From assembly GCA_934552825.1 (NCBI GenBank), contig CAKTEQ010000005.1:65701-129700 (forward strand): 64,000 bases of DNA, in the 5' to 3' direction. The translations under genes and the position numbers were made by a program. This stretch comes from an uncultured Oscillospiraceae bacterium (GTDB taxonomy: Bacteria > Bacillota > Clostridia > Oscillospirales > Oscillospiraceae). The notes under the pieces are model-generated. The model saw only the letters and a program-made list of their open reading frames with translations, was not told the DNA's origin and ran no database searches. Shown piece after piece: positions 8,266 through 16,115 of this stretch; the first letter of the stretch is position 1; every line of letters begins with the position of its first letter.

Positions 8266-9390
8266 ATGAAAAAAATCTTGGTCATCAATCCCGGTTCAAC
8301 ATCCACAAAGCTGGCTATCTATGAGAATATGAAGCTGGTAAACGAGGTCAACCTCAAGCTGGATGAGGAGTTCGCGAGAGCGCACTACATGGTCATGGAG
8401 CAGGCTGAGCACCGCACAGAGCTTATTCTGAACTTCATGAAGGATAACGGCTATAAGGTCGAAGACTTTGATATCATTGCAGCACGCGGCGGATGGCTGC
8501 CCCCCTGCGGCGGCGGCGTTTATGCCGTGAACCAGCTTATGCTGGACGTGCTCACTTACGCACCTCTCGGTCAGCACGCGTCCTCCCTTGGTGCGGTCAT
8601 CGGTACAAACCTGGCGCAGGGCAGGATACCCGTGATAATCTGCGACTCTGTTTCCACGGATGAGCTCAGGCCCATGGCTAAGATGACCGGTATGCCAGGC
8701 GTGACCCGCGAGCCTGCGTATCATGTGCTCAATACACGCTACGCGGCGAAGGAAGTCGCTGAAAAGAGAGGTATTCCCTTTGAGAAGGGGCGCTTCATCG
8801 TGGTACACATGGGCGGAGGCAGCAGCATCCTTGCCTACGAAGACGGCAAGCTCGTTGATTTTGATAACGATGTTGTGACGCCTCAGCGCTCCGGAAGAAT
8901 GCCCTTCCCCTACAAGGATCTTGTGGCGAAGTGCTTCAGCGGCGAATATACCCAGCAGCAGATAACAAAGATGCTTATGGGTGAAGGCGGCTTCTATCTC
9001 TACACAGGCACGCAGGACGCTCTCTCCGTGGAGAAAAAGGCCCTCGCCGGAGACGAGACCTGCCAGAAGCTATATGAGCTTATGGCATACCAGCTCAACA
9101 AGTGCATCGGCGAGATGTACGCGGCCCTTGATTACAAGGTAGATGCCCTCATAATCACGGGCGCCCTTGCGAAGAGCCCTCTGCTTATCGAGCCTTTGAA
9201 GAAAACATATGAAGGCGTCCTGTCCATGGAGATAATTCCCGGCGAGCGCGAGCTGGAGGCTCTTGCTAAGGCTGCGTGCGACGTGCTCAGCGGCAAGGAG
9301 ATTGCGAAGGAGTATGACGTTCTCCCGAAAGGCATGAAAACTGTTGAGGAATTTTACGATTTCGTGGCGGCAGAAAAGGCAAAAAAGTAA
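8266..9390 (+). CDS. buk: butyrate kinase, copy 1
   Basis: 374 residues from the ATG at 8266, chosen because GAGGAG lies 11 nt upstream and MKKILVINPGSTSTK is the conserved family N-terminus; an upstream in-frame ATG at 8236 adds ten unsupported residues. Butyrate kinase converts butyryl phosphate plus ADP to butyrate plus ATP in the cytoplasm, the last step of one clostridial butyrate route. The NPGSTSTK phosphate loop (8-15), 'ARGG' (81-84 region), 'HMGGGSS' and the C-terminal 'TGALAKS' ATPase-fold motifs are present. A paralogue follows immediately. No phosphotransbutyrylase gene (ptb) is adjacent, which is unusual because ptb and buk are commonly paired; related branched-chain acyl kinases cannot be excluded. 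Confidence 0.93.
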   Translation: MKKILVINPGSTSTKLAIYENMKLVNEVNLKLDEEFARAHYMVMEQAEHRTELILNFMKDNGYKVEDFDIIAARGGWLPPCGGGVYAVNQLMLDVLTYAPLGQHASSLGAVIGTNLAQGRIPVIICDSVSTDELRPMAKMTGMPGVTREPAYHVLNTRYAAKEVAEKRGIPFEKGRFIVVHMGGGSSILAYEDGKLVDFDNDVVTPQRSGRMPFPYKDLVAKCFSGEYTQQQITKMLMGEGGFYLYTGTQDALSVEKKALAGDETCQKLYELMAYQLNKCIGEMYAALDYKVDALIITGALAKSPLLIEPLKKTYEGVLSMEIIPGERELEALAKAACDVLSGKEIAKEYDVLPKGMKTVEEFYDFVAAEKAKK

Positions 9391-9410
9391 AATTAGTTGA
9401 GTAAATACTG

Positions 9411-9443
9411 AAGTCCCCCATGCTAAAGCATGGGGGACTTTTC
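9411..9443 (+). terminator. terminator after butyrate kinase 1
   Basis: Stem AAGTCCCCCATGCT with its exact complement, 2-nt loop, followed by TTTT. It separates the two kinase genes into independent transcription units. Confidence 0.85.
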
Positions 9444-9484
9444 ATAATAGTAAACCGAATTGTCAATAATTTAACAAAAAGTTC

Positions 9485-9513
9485 TTGAAATGATGAAAAG
9501 AAGGTGGTATTCT
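9485..9513 (+). promoter_or_regulatory. promoter of second butyrate kinase
   Basis: TTGAAA (9485-9490) and TATTCT (9508-9513), 17-nt spacer, 70 nt before the start codon. Confidence 0.55.
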
Positions 9514-9582
9514 ATCAGAAAAGGTGTCTTATAAAGGGCGGCAGGAGTCCGCTCGGCCCCTGACGAGAGGAGAAAAGTAAAT

Positions 9583-10692
9583 ATGAGAAAGATTTTAGTC
9601 ATCAACCCCGGTTCCACTTCCACAAAGATCGCTATTTTTGAGGACATGAACAAGGTGGGGGAAGTCAACCTCAAGATGGATGAGAACTTTGTGAGGACCC
9701 ACTCCACTGTCATGGAACAGGCGGAGTACCGGACGGAGCTCGTGCGAGATTTTCTTAAGGAGCACGGCTACGCCGTTGAGGATTTTGATATTATCGCTGC
9801 CCGCGGCGGGTATCTGCCATCCTGCAAGGGCGGTATCTACGCTGTAAACCAGCTGATGCTGGATGTTTTGAAGTACGCACCCCAGGGACAGCACGCGTCG
9901 TCCCTCGCTGCAGTGATAGGCTATCGCCTGTGCGGTGGCAAGAAGCCGGTCATAATTTGCGACTCCATATCTGTTGACGAGATGCTCCCCGTTGCTAAGG
10001 TCACGGGTCTGCCTATGATAAAGCGCAAGCCTGTTGCGCACGTGCTCAATTCGAGATACGCGGCACGTGAGGTAGCCGGCAAACTGGGCAAGGATTTTGA
10101 AAACAGTAAGTATATAGTCTGCCATATGGGCGGCGGCTGCTCCGTCAACGCCTATGATAACGGCAAGCTGGTGGATACAACAGCGGATATGATGACTCCT
10201 CAGCGTGCGGGCAATCTTCCCAACGGAGATCTTGTGGATCTGTGCTTCAGTGGGGAGTACACCCAGGCGAAGCTCCACGCAATGCTTATACCTGAGGGCG
10301 GCTTTTACGCATACCTCGGGACACAGGACGCTATGGAAGTGGAGAACAGGGCAAAGACCGGGGACAAGCTGTGCCGGCAGCTATATGAAGCGATGGCTTA
10401 TCAGATAAATAAGTGCATCGGTTCCATGGTGATGGCGCTAGGCGGAGATGTTGACGCGCTGGTGCTCACAGGCGCTCTCGCACGCAGCGAGCTGCTTGTG
10501 GAGCCCATCAAGGCGGCTTGCGGTAAGGTGCTGCATATTGAGATCATACCCGGTGAGCGTGAGCTTGAAGCTCTGGCTGACGGGGCTATTGCCGCTCTCG
10601 ACGGGACACGTGAAGTGATGGAATACGACGTTATCCCGGAGCGTTTCAGCAATGCGGATGAATTCTATAAGTTCGTGGAGAGCCAGAAGTAA
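9583..10692 (+). CDS. buk: butyrate kinase, copy 2
   Basis: 369 residues, same fold and motifs as copy 1: NPGSTSTK near the N-terminus, 'HMGGGCSVNAYDNGK', 'TPQRAGNLP', 'TGALARSELL', 'IPGERELEALA'. AGAGGAG stands about 11 nt before the ATG. The two copies are clearly paralogous over their full length but have diverged at many positions; the GGG-SS motif of copy 1 is GGG-CS here, and the loop after 'TPQR' is one residue shorter. Separate promoters and terminators suggest different regulation or acyl preference (butyryl versus branched-chain acyl phosphate), which is inference. Confidence 0.93.
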   Translation: MRKILVINPGSTSTKIAIFEDMNKVGEVNLKMDENFVRTHSTVMEQAEYRTELVRDFLKEHGYAVEDFDIIAARGGYLPSCKGGIYAVNQLMLDVLKYAPQGQHASSLAAVIGYRLCGGKKPVIICDSISVDEMLPVAKVTGLPMIKRKPVAHVLNSRYAAREVAGKLGKDFENSKYIVCHMGGGCSVNAYDNGKLVDTTADMMTPQRAGNLPNGDLVDLCFSGEYTQAKLHAMLIPEGGFYAYLGTQDAMEVENRAKTGDKLCRQLYEAMAYQINKCIGSMVMALGGDVDALVLTGALARSELLVEPIKAACGKVLHIEIIPGERELEALADGAIAALDGTREVMEYDVIPERFSNADEFYKFVESQK

Positions 10693-10714
10693 GAGTATAG
10701 TGTGTATAGTGTAT

Positions 10715-10752
10715 ATGAGTGCCCCGGCGCAGCGCAGCGCCGGGGCACTCAT
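10715..10752 (+). terminator. terminator after butyrate kinase 2
   Basis: 16-bp stem (ATGAGTGCCCCGGCGC and complement) with the loop AGCGCA; the T-tract is short (ATTTAAAAA). Confidence 0.7.
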
Positions 10753-10863
10753 ATTTAAAAATACAAACCGTATAATATCGGAAACGCCTTCGGCGGAGAA
10801 TAAACAGATAGTGATAGCATAATGCACAAAAATATAAAAATTATTTAATATAAATATAATATA

Positions 10864-10891
10864 TTTACAAAAATTGAAGGAGTGGTATAAT
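10864..10891 (+). promoter_or_regulatory. promoter of binding lipoprotein gene 1
   Basis: TTTACA (10864-10869) and TATAAT (10886-10891), 16-nt spacer. A small inverted repeat GAAAA-CGC-TTTTC at 10901-10913 follows directly; it could be an mRNA 5' hairpin or a cre-like LacI-family operator. Confidence 0.65.
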
Positions 10892-10938
10892 TCGAATTGA
10901 GAAAACGCTTTTCACAATAATACAAAAAGGAGAAAAGC

Positions 10939-12042
10939 ATGAAAAAGCTTATCGCAATACTTCTGGCCTTGGCCGTGATCATGTCTTTTTGTTTGCTTGC
11001 CTCCTGCGGCAAGACAGAAGAGAAAAAGACACCGGAGAACAAAAACAATGAGACGACAACTCCTGGCGGAGAAGAGACGGAAATAACAGAAGAAGTTCTT
11101 AAGAACTCTAAGAACAATGAGTATGTTAAAGAGAAGCTCACAGCGGGCTGGGACATGAAGATCGCCTGCTCGGCTCAGAACGACGTGTATTTCGTATCCA
11201 CTCAGCTTATGGGCACAGCAATGGAGGCCTTTGAAAAAAAGGGCTTCAGCTGTAAGTATTATGTGGGCGCAGACCAGAATGTTGCCGATCAGATAAACTC
11301 TCTCGAGACGCTTGTCATGGAGAACGCGGTCTGTGGCATCTGTATTCAGACAGGTGATCCGGCGGCACTTCAGGACAGCGTTGAGGCTGCTCAAGAAGCC
11401 GGTATAAGTGTCGTTGTGTACGGTATCGAGGTAGAGTATCCTACAATAGTTGCTATGACGGATACATATAGTACCGGCATAGGCGCTGGCGCAATGGCAA
11501 GCGCGTGGATCGACGCCAGATATCCGGACGCCGGCGAAGGGGATGTCCATGTTGCCATCCTTGGCGCAATGAATATGCCTCCAGTTATTGCCCTGTTCCA
11601 GGGGCTTAAGGATGGCGCGGCTGCCGACCCGAGAATGCATGTTTCCTACGTGGGAGATAATGATGGTGATAAGCTCGAAAATGGTTACACCGGTGCGGAG
11701 AATGCTATGATGCTGGATCCTGACGTGCGCGTATTTCTGGTATACCAGATGAGCGCGGGCTTGGGAGTGAATAACTACCTTGAAGCGCAGGGCTATGACC
11801 TTGGGGAATTTGGTATTTTCGGTACGTCTGAAGATGATACTACAAAGGAAATACTTGAGAAGGCGGCTAATAATCAGTCTGCTTTCAGAGGCACAATAGT
11901 TGCTGGTTCCGGTGTGTCTGACACGATGGTAGCGGCAATGCTGGGTGCGCTTTACGGAGAAGTGGAGATCGGAACGACAATGATAGATCCTATGAAGGCG
12001 TGGACGTCCTCTGACTACACTTGCGATTGGTCTCTTGGATAA
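10939..12042 (+). CDS. solute-binding lipoprotein (periplasmic-binding protein type 1 fold), array copy 1
   Basis: 367 residues. A lipoprotein signal peptide ends at LLAS-C23; a Thr/Glu-rich linker (about 24-50) should hold the protein off the membrane. The rest is a two-lobe sugar-type binding domain (RbsB/peripla_BP_4 class: 'ADQNVADQINSLETLVM', 'VCGICIQTGDPAAL', 'GISVVVYGIE'). It ends in MKAWTSSDYTCDWSLG, a tail shared by all array copies. Such proteins deliver solutes to ABC importers, but no permease or ATPase gene is nearby. This is the most divergent of the four tandem copies. AAAGGAG precedes the ATG. The ligand is unknown. Confidence 0.9.
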   Translation: MKKLIAILLALAVIMSFCLLASCGKTEEKKTPENKNNETTTPGGEETEITEEVLKNSKNNEYVKEKLTAGWDMKIACSAQNDVYFVSTQLMGTAMEAFEKKGFSCKYYVGADQNVADQINSLETLVMENAVCGICIQTGDPAALQDSVEAAQEAGISVVVYGIEVEYPTIVAMTDTYSTGIGAGAMASAWIDARYPDAGEGDVHVAILGAMNMPPVIALFQGLKDGAAADPRMHVSYVGDNDGDKLENGYTGAENAMMLDPDVRVFLVYQMSAGLGVNNYLEAQGYDLGEFGIFGTSEDDTTKEILEKAANNQSAFRGTIVAGSGVSDTMVAAMLGALYGEVEIGTTMIDPMKAWTSSDYTCDWSLG

Positions 12043-12191
12043 TGCCGTGGCAAATAAAAAGCACTTTTATCATAATCTCTATATTCCTCCATAAGCCTCG
12101 AAAACGTTGGGCTTAACAGTGATAAGGAAGTAATTCTAATTTTTAACTGTTGGCTGACAGATTCGGGTGTGCAGGGCAACCGTAAGGCTGC

Positions 12192-12230
12192 AAAAGCTGT
12201 CTGTTTCCGACAGAAACAGACAGCTTTTGA
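12192..12230. terminator. strong bidirectional hairpin after binding lipoprotein 1
   Basis: 15-bp perfect stem AAAAGCTGTCTGTTT with its complement and a 7-nt loop, T-rich on both strands. It lies about 150 nt after the lipoprotein stop and also downstream of the minus-strand sulfatase remnant. Confidence 0.7.
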
Positions 12231-12264
12231 TTTGCGTTGAAAGCATCTTGCTGTTTTCTCTCGA

Positions 12265-12294
12265 GCGGGGCGGTCTTCCCACGGACCGCCCCGC
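12265..12294. terminator. GC-rich hairpin downstream of the sulfatase-like remnant
   Basis: 11-bp stem GCGGGGCGGTC with its complement, 8-nt loop, just past the minus-strand stop at 12302. There is no T-run, so terminator function is uncertain. Confidence 0.4.
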
Positions 12295-12301
12295 GAAGCC
12301 G

Positions 12302-12511
12302 TTACGGCTCGATGATGTTGAAGGGGTTGGTCCCGGTGATCGGGAACTGGTTCATATTCTCCATCATCAGCGTCAGCAGCTCTGCGCTGCCCTCGACCTT
12401 GACGGCCTTTGCAACCGTTTCCTGATTGTTGGTCAGGATCGCAAACAGCGCATTTTTCGGGCAGGTAATAGACACGTCCGCATCATCAGACAATGTATCC
12501 GCATAAGCTTG
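12302..12511 (-). pseudogene. C-terminal remnant of an alkylsulfatase-like protein
   Basis: About 65 codons read on the minus strand as an SCP2-like C-terminal domain typical of MBL-fold alkylsulfatases: 'FAILTNNQETVAKAVKVEG', 'LLTLMMENMNQF', ending in 'FNIIEP' and a stop. A TGA closes the frame a few codons above 12511 and no metallo-beta-lactamase domain (HxHxDH) is present in the window, so only the 3' end of a once 600-plus-residue gene survives. The identification rests on the family's characteristic ending and is moderate. Together with the neighbouring attenuator-like element it suggests an insertion or deletion scar inside the lipoprotein array. Confidence 0.5.
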
Positions 12512-12699
12512 ACCTCGATTTCAAAATTTTTGTCACATCGAGACTCACTGGTATAGTAGTGGTGTAGCAGCACTACCTTCAAACCTGAAAAACCTTGATA
12601 TTACAGGGGATTTTAGAGATTTCTGCAAATAATGCCGTGATATACAGAGCTAAATAGAACATTTCTGAACCGTCTCGGTGAGAACGGACGGTAGAGAAA

Positions 12700-12749
12700 A
12701 GCCACCCTCTATGCAGAAAAAGCGTAAGTAACTGCATAGGGGGCTTTTT
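12700..12749 (+). promoter_or_regulatory. attenuator-like terminator containing a six-codon leader peptide
   Basis: AGCCACCCTCTATGCAG (12700-12716) pairs imperfectly with CTGCATAGGGGGCT (12732-12745) and TTTTT follows. The mini-frame ATG-CAG-AAA-AAG-CGT-AAG-TAA (MQKKRK, 12711-12731) starts in the left arm and stops at the end of the loop, so a translating ribosome would melt the terminator. A smaller hairpin ACCGTC/GACGGT precedes it at about 12669-12692. Leader-peptide attenuation is inferred from this geometry. Confidence 0.45.
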
Positions 12750-12857
12750 ATGGGGAAAAAGATAGAGACAAAGAAAGCGGGAGATAATTTGCTGCTGAAA
12801 CATCCGGCAAAATTCACAAACGGCGGTTTTGATAAAAAATTCACGAACAAAGAATAA
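12750..12857 (+). CDS. small Lys-rich ORF behind the attenuator-like element, 35 aa
   Basis: The ATG overlaps the end of the T-run of the putative attenuator and a TAGGGGG lies upstream, so it would be translated only on read-through transcripts. The product is very basic (MGKKIETKKAGDN, then LLLKHPAKF, TNGGF, DKKFTNKE) with no membrane segment or recognisable motif. It may be a truncated or leader gene from a mobile element whose cargo has been lost; alternatively it is not translated. The surrounding 500 bp are much more AT-rich than the neighbouring genes, consistent with foreign origin. Confidence 0.35.
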   Translation: MGKKIETKKAGDNLLLKHPAKFTNGGFDKKFTNKE

Positions 12858-13043
12858 GCTCGGTTTTAGCCGTTATTTATGCAAAAAAGTAAAGTGGTTG
12901 TACGATGTCAATGGTTGATAGAGAAAAATTAGGCGGATTTAAGAAGAAATTAATATGAAAATAGCTCAATTTTAACGGGAGAGAGGATGAGTAAAAAAAT
13001 TGACGAAAAAATGGTAAGGATATTTTATTATTTCCATTGATGA
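12858..13043. other. AT-rich spacer without a supported gene
   Basis: Between the 35-codon ORF and the promoter of lipoprotein 2 I see only short frames without ribosome sites and no structured RNA. Confidence 0.6.
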
Positions 13044-13072
13044 TTGAAAGGATGGCTATTTGCACCTAAAAT
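13044..13072 (+). promoter_or_regulatory. promoter of binding lipoprotein gene 2
   Basis: TTGAAA (13044-13049) and TAAAAT (13067-13072), 17-nt spacer. A GCGCGGG/CCCGTGC hairpin at 13083-13106 begins 11 nt after the -10 box, at the expected mRNA 5' end. Confidence 0.6.
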
Positions 13073-13131
13073 ACACAAGTATGCGCGGGACACAAACGCC
13101 CCGTGCGAGAATTCTAAGGAGGAAATTACAG

Positions 13132-14226
13132 ATGAAAAAGGTACTGGCAATTGTACTGGCTCTTCTGATGGTTCTGTCCTTCGCTTCTCTGGCTGCTTGC
13201 GGCGAGAAGCAGGAAGAGACAAAGCCTGCGGATGACCAGCAGACGACAACTACACCTGTTGACGGTGAGGTTACAGAGGAAGTTCTGAAGGCTTCCAAGA
13301 ACAACGAGTATATCAAGGAAAAGCTGGCTGCCGGATGGGAACTGAAGATCGACTGGTCTCTGCTCCAGGACAACTACTTCACATCCACACAGCTCGCTGC
13401 GGCTTCCGAGGATATGTTTGAGGCTGAGGGCTTCGCAAGAGGCACTGTCTACGCTGCTGCTGACGGCAACATCGCAGACCAGATCACACAGCTTGAGAAC
13501 ATCATGACAGTTGGCGAGGCAGTTGGCGTCTGCGTGCAGACTGGCGACCCCAACGCTGTTCAGACAGTTGTTGAGCAGATGCAGGATTTCGGCATCTGCG
13601 TTGTCATCTACGGCATCCAGGTCGAGTACGACACAATCGTAGCTATGGCTGACGTTTACAACGCTGGTTGGGGCGCGGCTGTTATGGCTTCCGACTGGGC
13701 AAAGGTCCGTTATCCTGACGAGGTCGTCAAGACAGCAGTTCTGGGTTCCCAGATCATGGAGCCTGTTGTTCAGCTGACAAACGGTATGAAGGACGGCGTT
13801 GAGGCTGCTGAGAACCTGGAAATGGCATACTTCGGCGACAACGAGGGCTACTCCCTTGAGGATGGCTACAACGGCGCAGAGGCAGCTCTGATGATCGACG
13901 GCGACATCAAGGCATTCGTCTGCTACCAGATGTGCGCGGGCCTGGGCGTAAACAACTACCTCGAGGCACAGGGCAAGGACTTCTCCGAGTACGGCATCTT
14001 CGCAACATCCGAGGATGACACAACTCCCGACATGCTCGACAAGGCCGGCAGAAACGAAGGTTCCTTCCGCGGCACAATCGCAGCAGGCGGCGGCGTGCCC
14101 GACACAACAGTTGCAGCTATGCTGGGCGCTCTCTACGGCGAAATCCCCGTTGGCACAACAATGATCGACCCCATGAAGGCATGGACATCTTCTGATTACA
14201 CCTGCGACTTCACGATCGGTTACTAA
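13132..14226 (+). CDS. solute-binding lipoprotein, array copy 2
   Basis: 364 residues from the ATG at 13132, which is preceded by AAGGAGG and begins the signal peptide MKKVLAIVLALLMVLSF with lipobox LAA-C23; earlier in-frame ATGs lie in the leader. After a Thr-rich linker comes a type 1 periplasmic-binding fold ('ADGNIADQITQLENIM', 'GVCVQTGDPNAVQ', 'MADVYNAGWGAAVMASDW', 'MCAGLGVNNYLEAQGKDF'). It ends in MKAWTSSDYTCDFTIGY. Codon use is strongly biased like groEL, so it is probably abundant at the cell surface. Ligand and partner permease are unknown. Confidence 0.92.
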   Translation: MKKVLAIVLALLMVLSFASLAACGEKQEETKPADDQQTTTTPVDGEVTEEVLKASKNNEYIKEKLAAGWELKIDWSLLQDNYFTSTQLAAASEDMFEAEGFARGTVYAAADGNIADQITQLENIMTVGEAVGVCVQTGDPNAVQTVVEQMQDFGICVVIYGIQVEYDTIVAMADVYNAGWGAAVMASDWAKVRYPDEVVKTAVLGSQIMEPVVQLTNGMKDGVEAAENLEMAYFGDNEGYSLEDGYNGAEAALMIDGDIKAFVCYQMCAGLGVNNYLEAQGKDFSEYGIFATSEDDTTPDMLDKAGRNEGSFRGTIAAGGGVPDTTVAAMLGALYGEIPVGTTMIDPMKAWTSSDYTCDFTIGY

Positions 14227-14245
14227 TTTATATAGTACTATACAG

Positions 14246-14277
14246 GAAGCGCGTTCGTTGAGAACGCGCTTCTTTCT
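14246..14277 (+). terminator. terminator after binding lipoprotein 2
   Basis: 11-bp stem GAAGCGCGTTC / GAACGCGCTTC, 5-nt loop, followed by TTTCTTT. Confidence 0.85.
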
Positions 14278-14611
14278 TTATATTTTGATGAGAATACGAT
14301 TGAAATATCCAAAAATAAGCCACTACAAAATATACAAAAGCCTGAGGAGACGACGATTTTGCTGAATTATATTTTAACAGACAAATTTTAAAATAGTGCT
14401 GGACCCTCTGCATCACAGAAAAATAAATAAAAATGACGCTTAAAACTCCGCACACAATTGATATAATGCACATAGCAGTGAAAAAAGAAATCAAGCGGAA
14501 ACCAAAAATAAGCGAGTAAAATGCATAAAGACGGAGCCGAAATGTCGAAAACGTCAAAATAAACCGCAAGAAAATGGACAAAAAGCACAAAATGCAACTA
14601 TCTGATGGGGG
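14278..14611. other. 334-bp AT-rich intergenic region
   Basis: No coding frame with a ribosome site. A weak extra promoter-like pair, TTAAAA (14440-14445) and TATAAT (14462-14467, 16-nt spacer), lies 230 nt upstream of lipoprotein 3. Nothing else recognised. Confidence 0.6.
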
Positions 14612-14640
14612 TTGATTTTAGAAAAACGTCTGTGTAGAAT
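14612..14640 (+). promoter_or_regulatory. promoter of binding lipoprotein gene 3
   Basis: TTGATT (14612-14617) and TAGAAT (14635-14640), 17-nt spacer, followed by a GGGGA/TCCCC hairpin at 14651-14666. Confidence 0.55.
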
Positions 14641-14695
14641 AAATGACCGTGGGGAAAGATGTCCCCCGTACAAATTCTTAGGAGGAAATACACAG

Positions 14696-15790
14696 ATGAA
14701 AAAGGTACTGGCAATCGTACTGGCATTTCTGATGGTCCTGTCCTTCGCTTCTCTGGCTGCTTGCGGCGAGAAGAAGGAAGAGACAAAGCCCGCAGATGGC
14801 CAGCAGACAACAACTACACCCGCTGACGGCGAGATCACAGAGGAAGTCCTGAAGGCTTCCAAACCCAATGAGTATGTTCAGGAAAAGCTGGACGCTGGCT
14901 GGGAAATGGACATTGACTGGTCTCTGCACAATGACAACTATTTCGTGCATACACAGCTGGCTGAGGCAGGCATGGCGAAGCTTGCTGAGTACGGCTTCGG
15001 CGGCACGATTTTCGCTGCCCCTGACAATAATATTGCAGAGCAGATCTCCCAGATGGAGACTATTTGCACAAAGGGCGAGTCCTGCGGCGTAATCGTTCAG
15101 ACATCTGATCCCGGCGCATTGGAAACAGTTGTTGGTCAGCTCCAGGAGAGCGGAATTACAGTTGTTATCTATGGTATCGAGTGCGACTATGATACAATCG
15201 TGGCTATGGCTGACGTTTACCAGGCTGGTTACGGCGCTGCCGTTATGGCTCACGAGTGGGCAAAGGTCCGCTATCCTGATGAAGTAGTCAAGTGCGCAGT
15301 TCTGGGTGCTCAGATCAATGTACCCACAGTTACTCTGTCCCAGGGTATGCTGGACGGCGTTGAAGAGTATGAGAACCTTGAACTCACATACTACGGAGAC
15401 AACGAAGGCGACTGCCTTGAGAACGGCTACAACGGCGCAGAGGCGGCTCTGATGCTGGATGGCGACGTCAAGATTTTCGTCTGCTACCAGATGAGCGCGG
15501 GCCTGGGCGTCAACAACTACCTCGAAGCACAGGCTAAGGACTTCGGCGAGTATGGCATCTTCGGTACATCCGAGGACGATACAACAGCTGAGATGCTTGA
15601 GAAGGCAGCCAGCAACCAGTCCGCATTCCGCGGTACGATTTCCGCAGGCGCCGGTGTGCCTGACACAGCTGTCAACACAATGGTTGAGGCTCTTCTGGGC
15701 GACGGTGTACCTCTGGGCACACTGAGAGTCGACCCCATGAAGGCGTGGACATCTTCTGACTACACCTGCGACTTCACAATCGGCTACTAA
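14696..15790 (+). CDS. solute-binding lipoprotein, array copy 3
   Basis: 364 residues from the ATG at 14696 (AGGAGG 11 nt upstream). The first 60 residues, with signal peptide, lipobox LAA-C23 and TTTTP-type linker, are almost identical to copy 2, while the binding lobes differ, for example 'WSLHNDNYFVHTQLAEAGMAKL' and 'NVPTVTLSQGML' replace the copy-2 sequences. That pattern (conserved anchor, varied binding surface) suggests ligand diversification. The C-terminal MKAWTSSDYTCDFTIGY tail is unchanged. This copy is closest to the 3' fragment next to recG. Own promoter and terminator. Confidence 0.92.
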   Translation: MKKVLAIVLAFLMVLSFASLAACGEKKEETKPADGQQTTTTPADGEITEEVLKASKPNEYVQEKLDAGWEMDIDWSLHNDNYFVHTQLAEAGMAKLAEYGFGGTIFAAPDNNIAEQISQMETICTKGESCGVIVQTSDPGALETVVGQLQESGITVVIYGIECDYDTIVAMADVYQAGYGAAVMAHEWAKVRYPDEVVKCAVLGAQINVPTVTLSQGMLDGVEEYENLELTYYGDNEGDCLENGYNGAEAALMLDGDVKIFVCYQMSAGLGVNNYLEAQAKDFGEYGIFGTSEDDTTAEMLEKAASNQSAFRGTISAGAGVPDTAVNTMVEALLGDGVPLGTLRVDPMKAWTSSDYTCDFTIGY

Positions 15791-15819
15791 TCATATACAT
15801 TAAAATACAATTATATTGC

Positions 15820-15853
15820 GGAAAGGCGCACCTGCGGGGGCGCCTTTCCTTTT
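15820..15853 (+). terminator. terminator after binding lipoprotein 3
   Basis: GGAAAGGCGC / GCGCCTTTCC stem with a 10-nt loop followed by TTTT. Confidence 0.8.
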
Positions 15854-16038
15854 GCGCATCATGTATTTAGTAGAATTTTAGTAAAGGAACGGGGACAAAA
15901 ATCGGAGATAAAATATAATGCTAAACACCTCAATAGTGGGTGAAAAGTCAATAGTTTTGCGGAATACGGGCGGTTATCGGATGAAAAACAAAAAAACGAC
16001 TAAAAATATTACAAAAAGTCAAAATAGAATTATTGATA
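15854..16038. other. AT-rich spacer without a gene
   Basis: No coding frame with a ribosome site and no structured RNA recognised; part of a 325-bp gap between lipoprotein genes 3 and 4. Confidence 0.6.
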
Positions 16039-16067
16039 TTGACAAAAGTGCTGGATTTTGATATTCT
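16039..16067 (+). promoter_or_regulatory. promoter of binding lipoprotein gene 4
   Basis: TTGACA (16039-16044) and TATTCT (16062-16067), 17-nt spacer; a TGTGGG-GAGA-CCCACA hairpin (16073-16088) sits at the predicted 5' end of the mRNA. Confidence 0.65.
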
Positions 16068-16115
16068 TCGTCTGTGGGGAGACCCACAAGTATTTTTTAG
16101 GAGGAAGTTACACAA

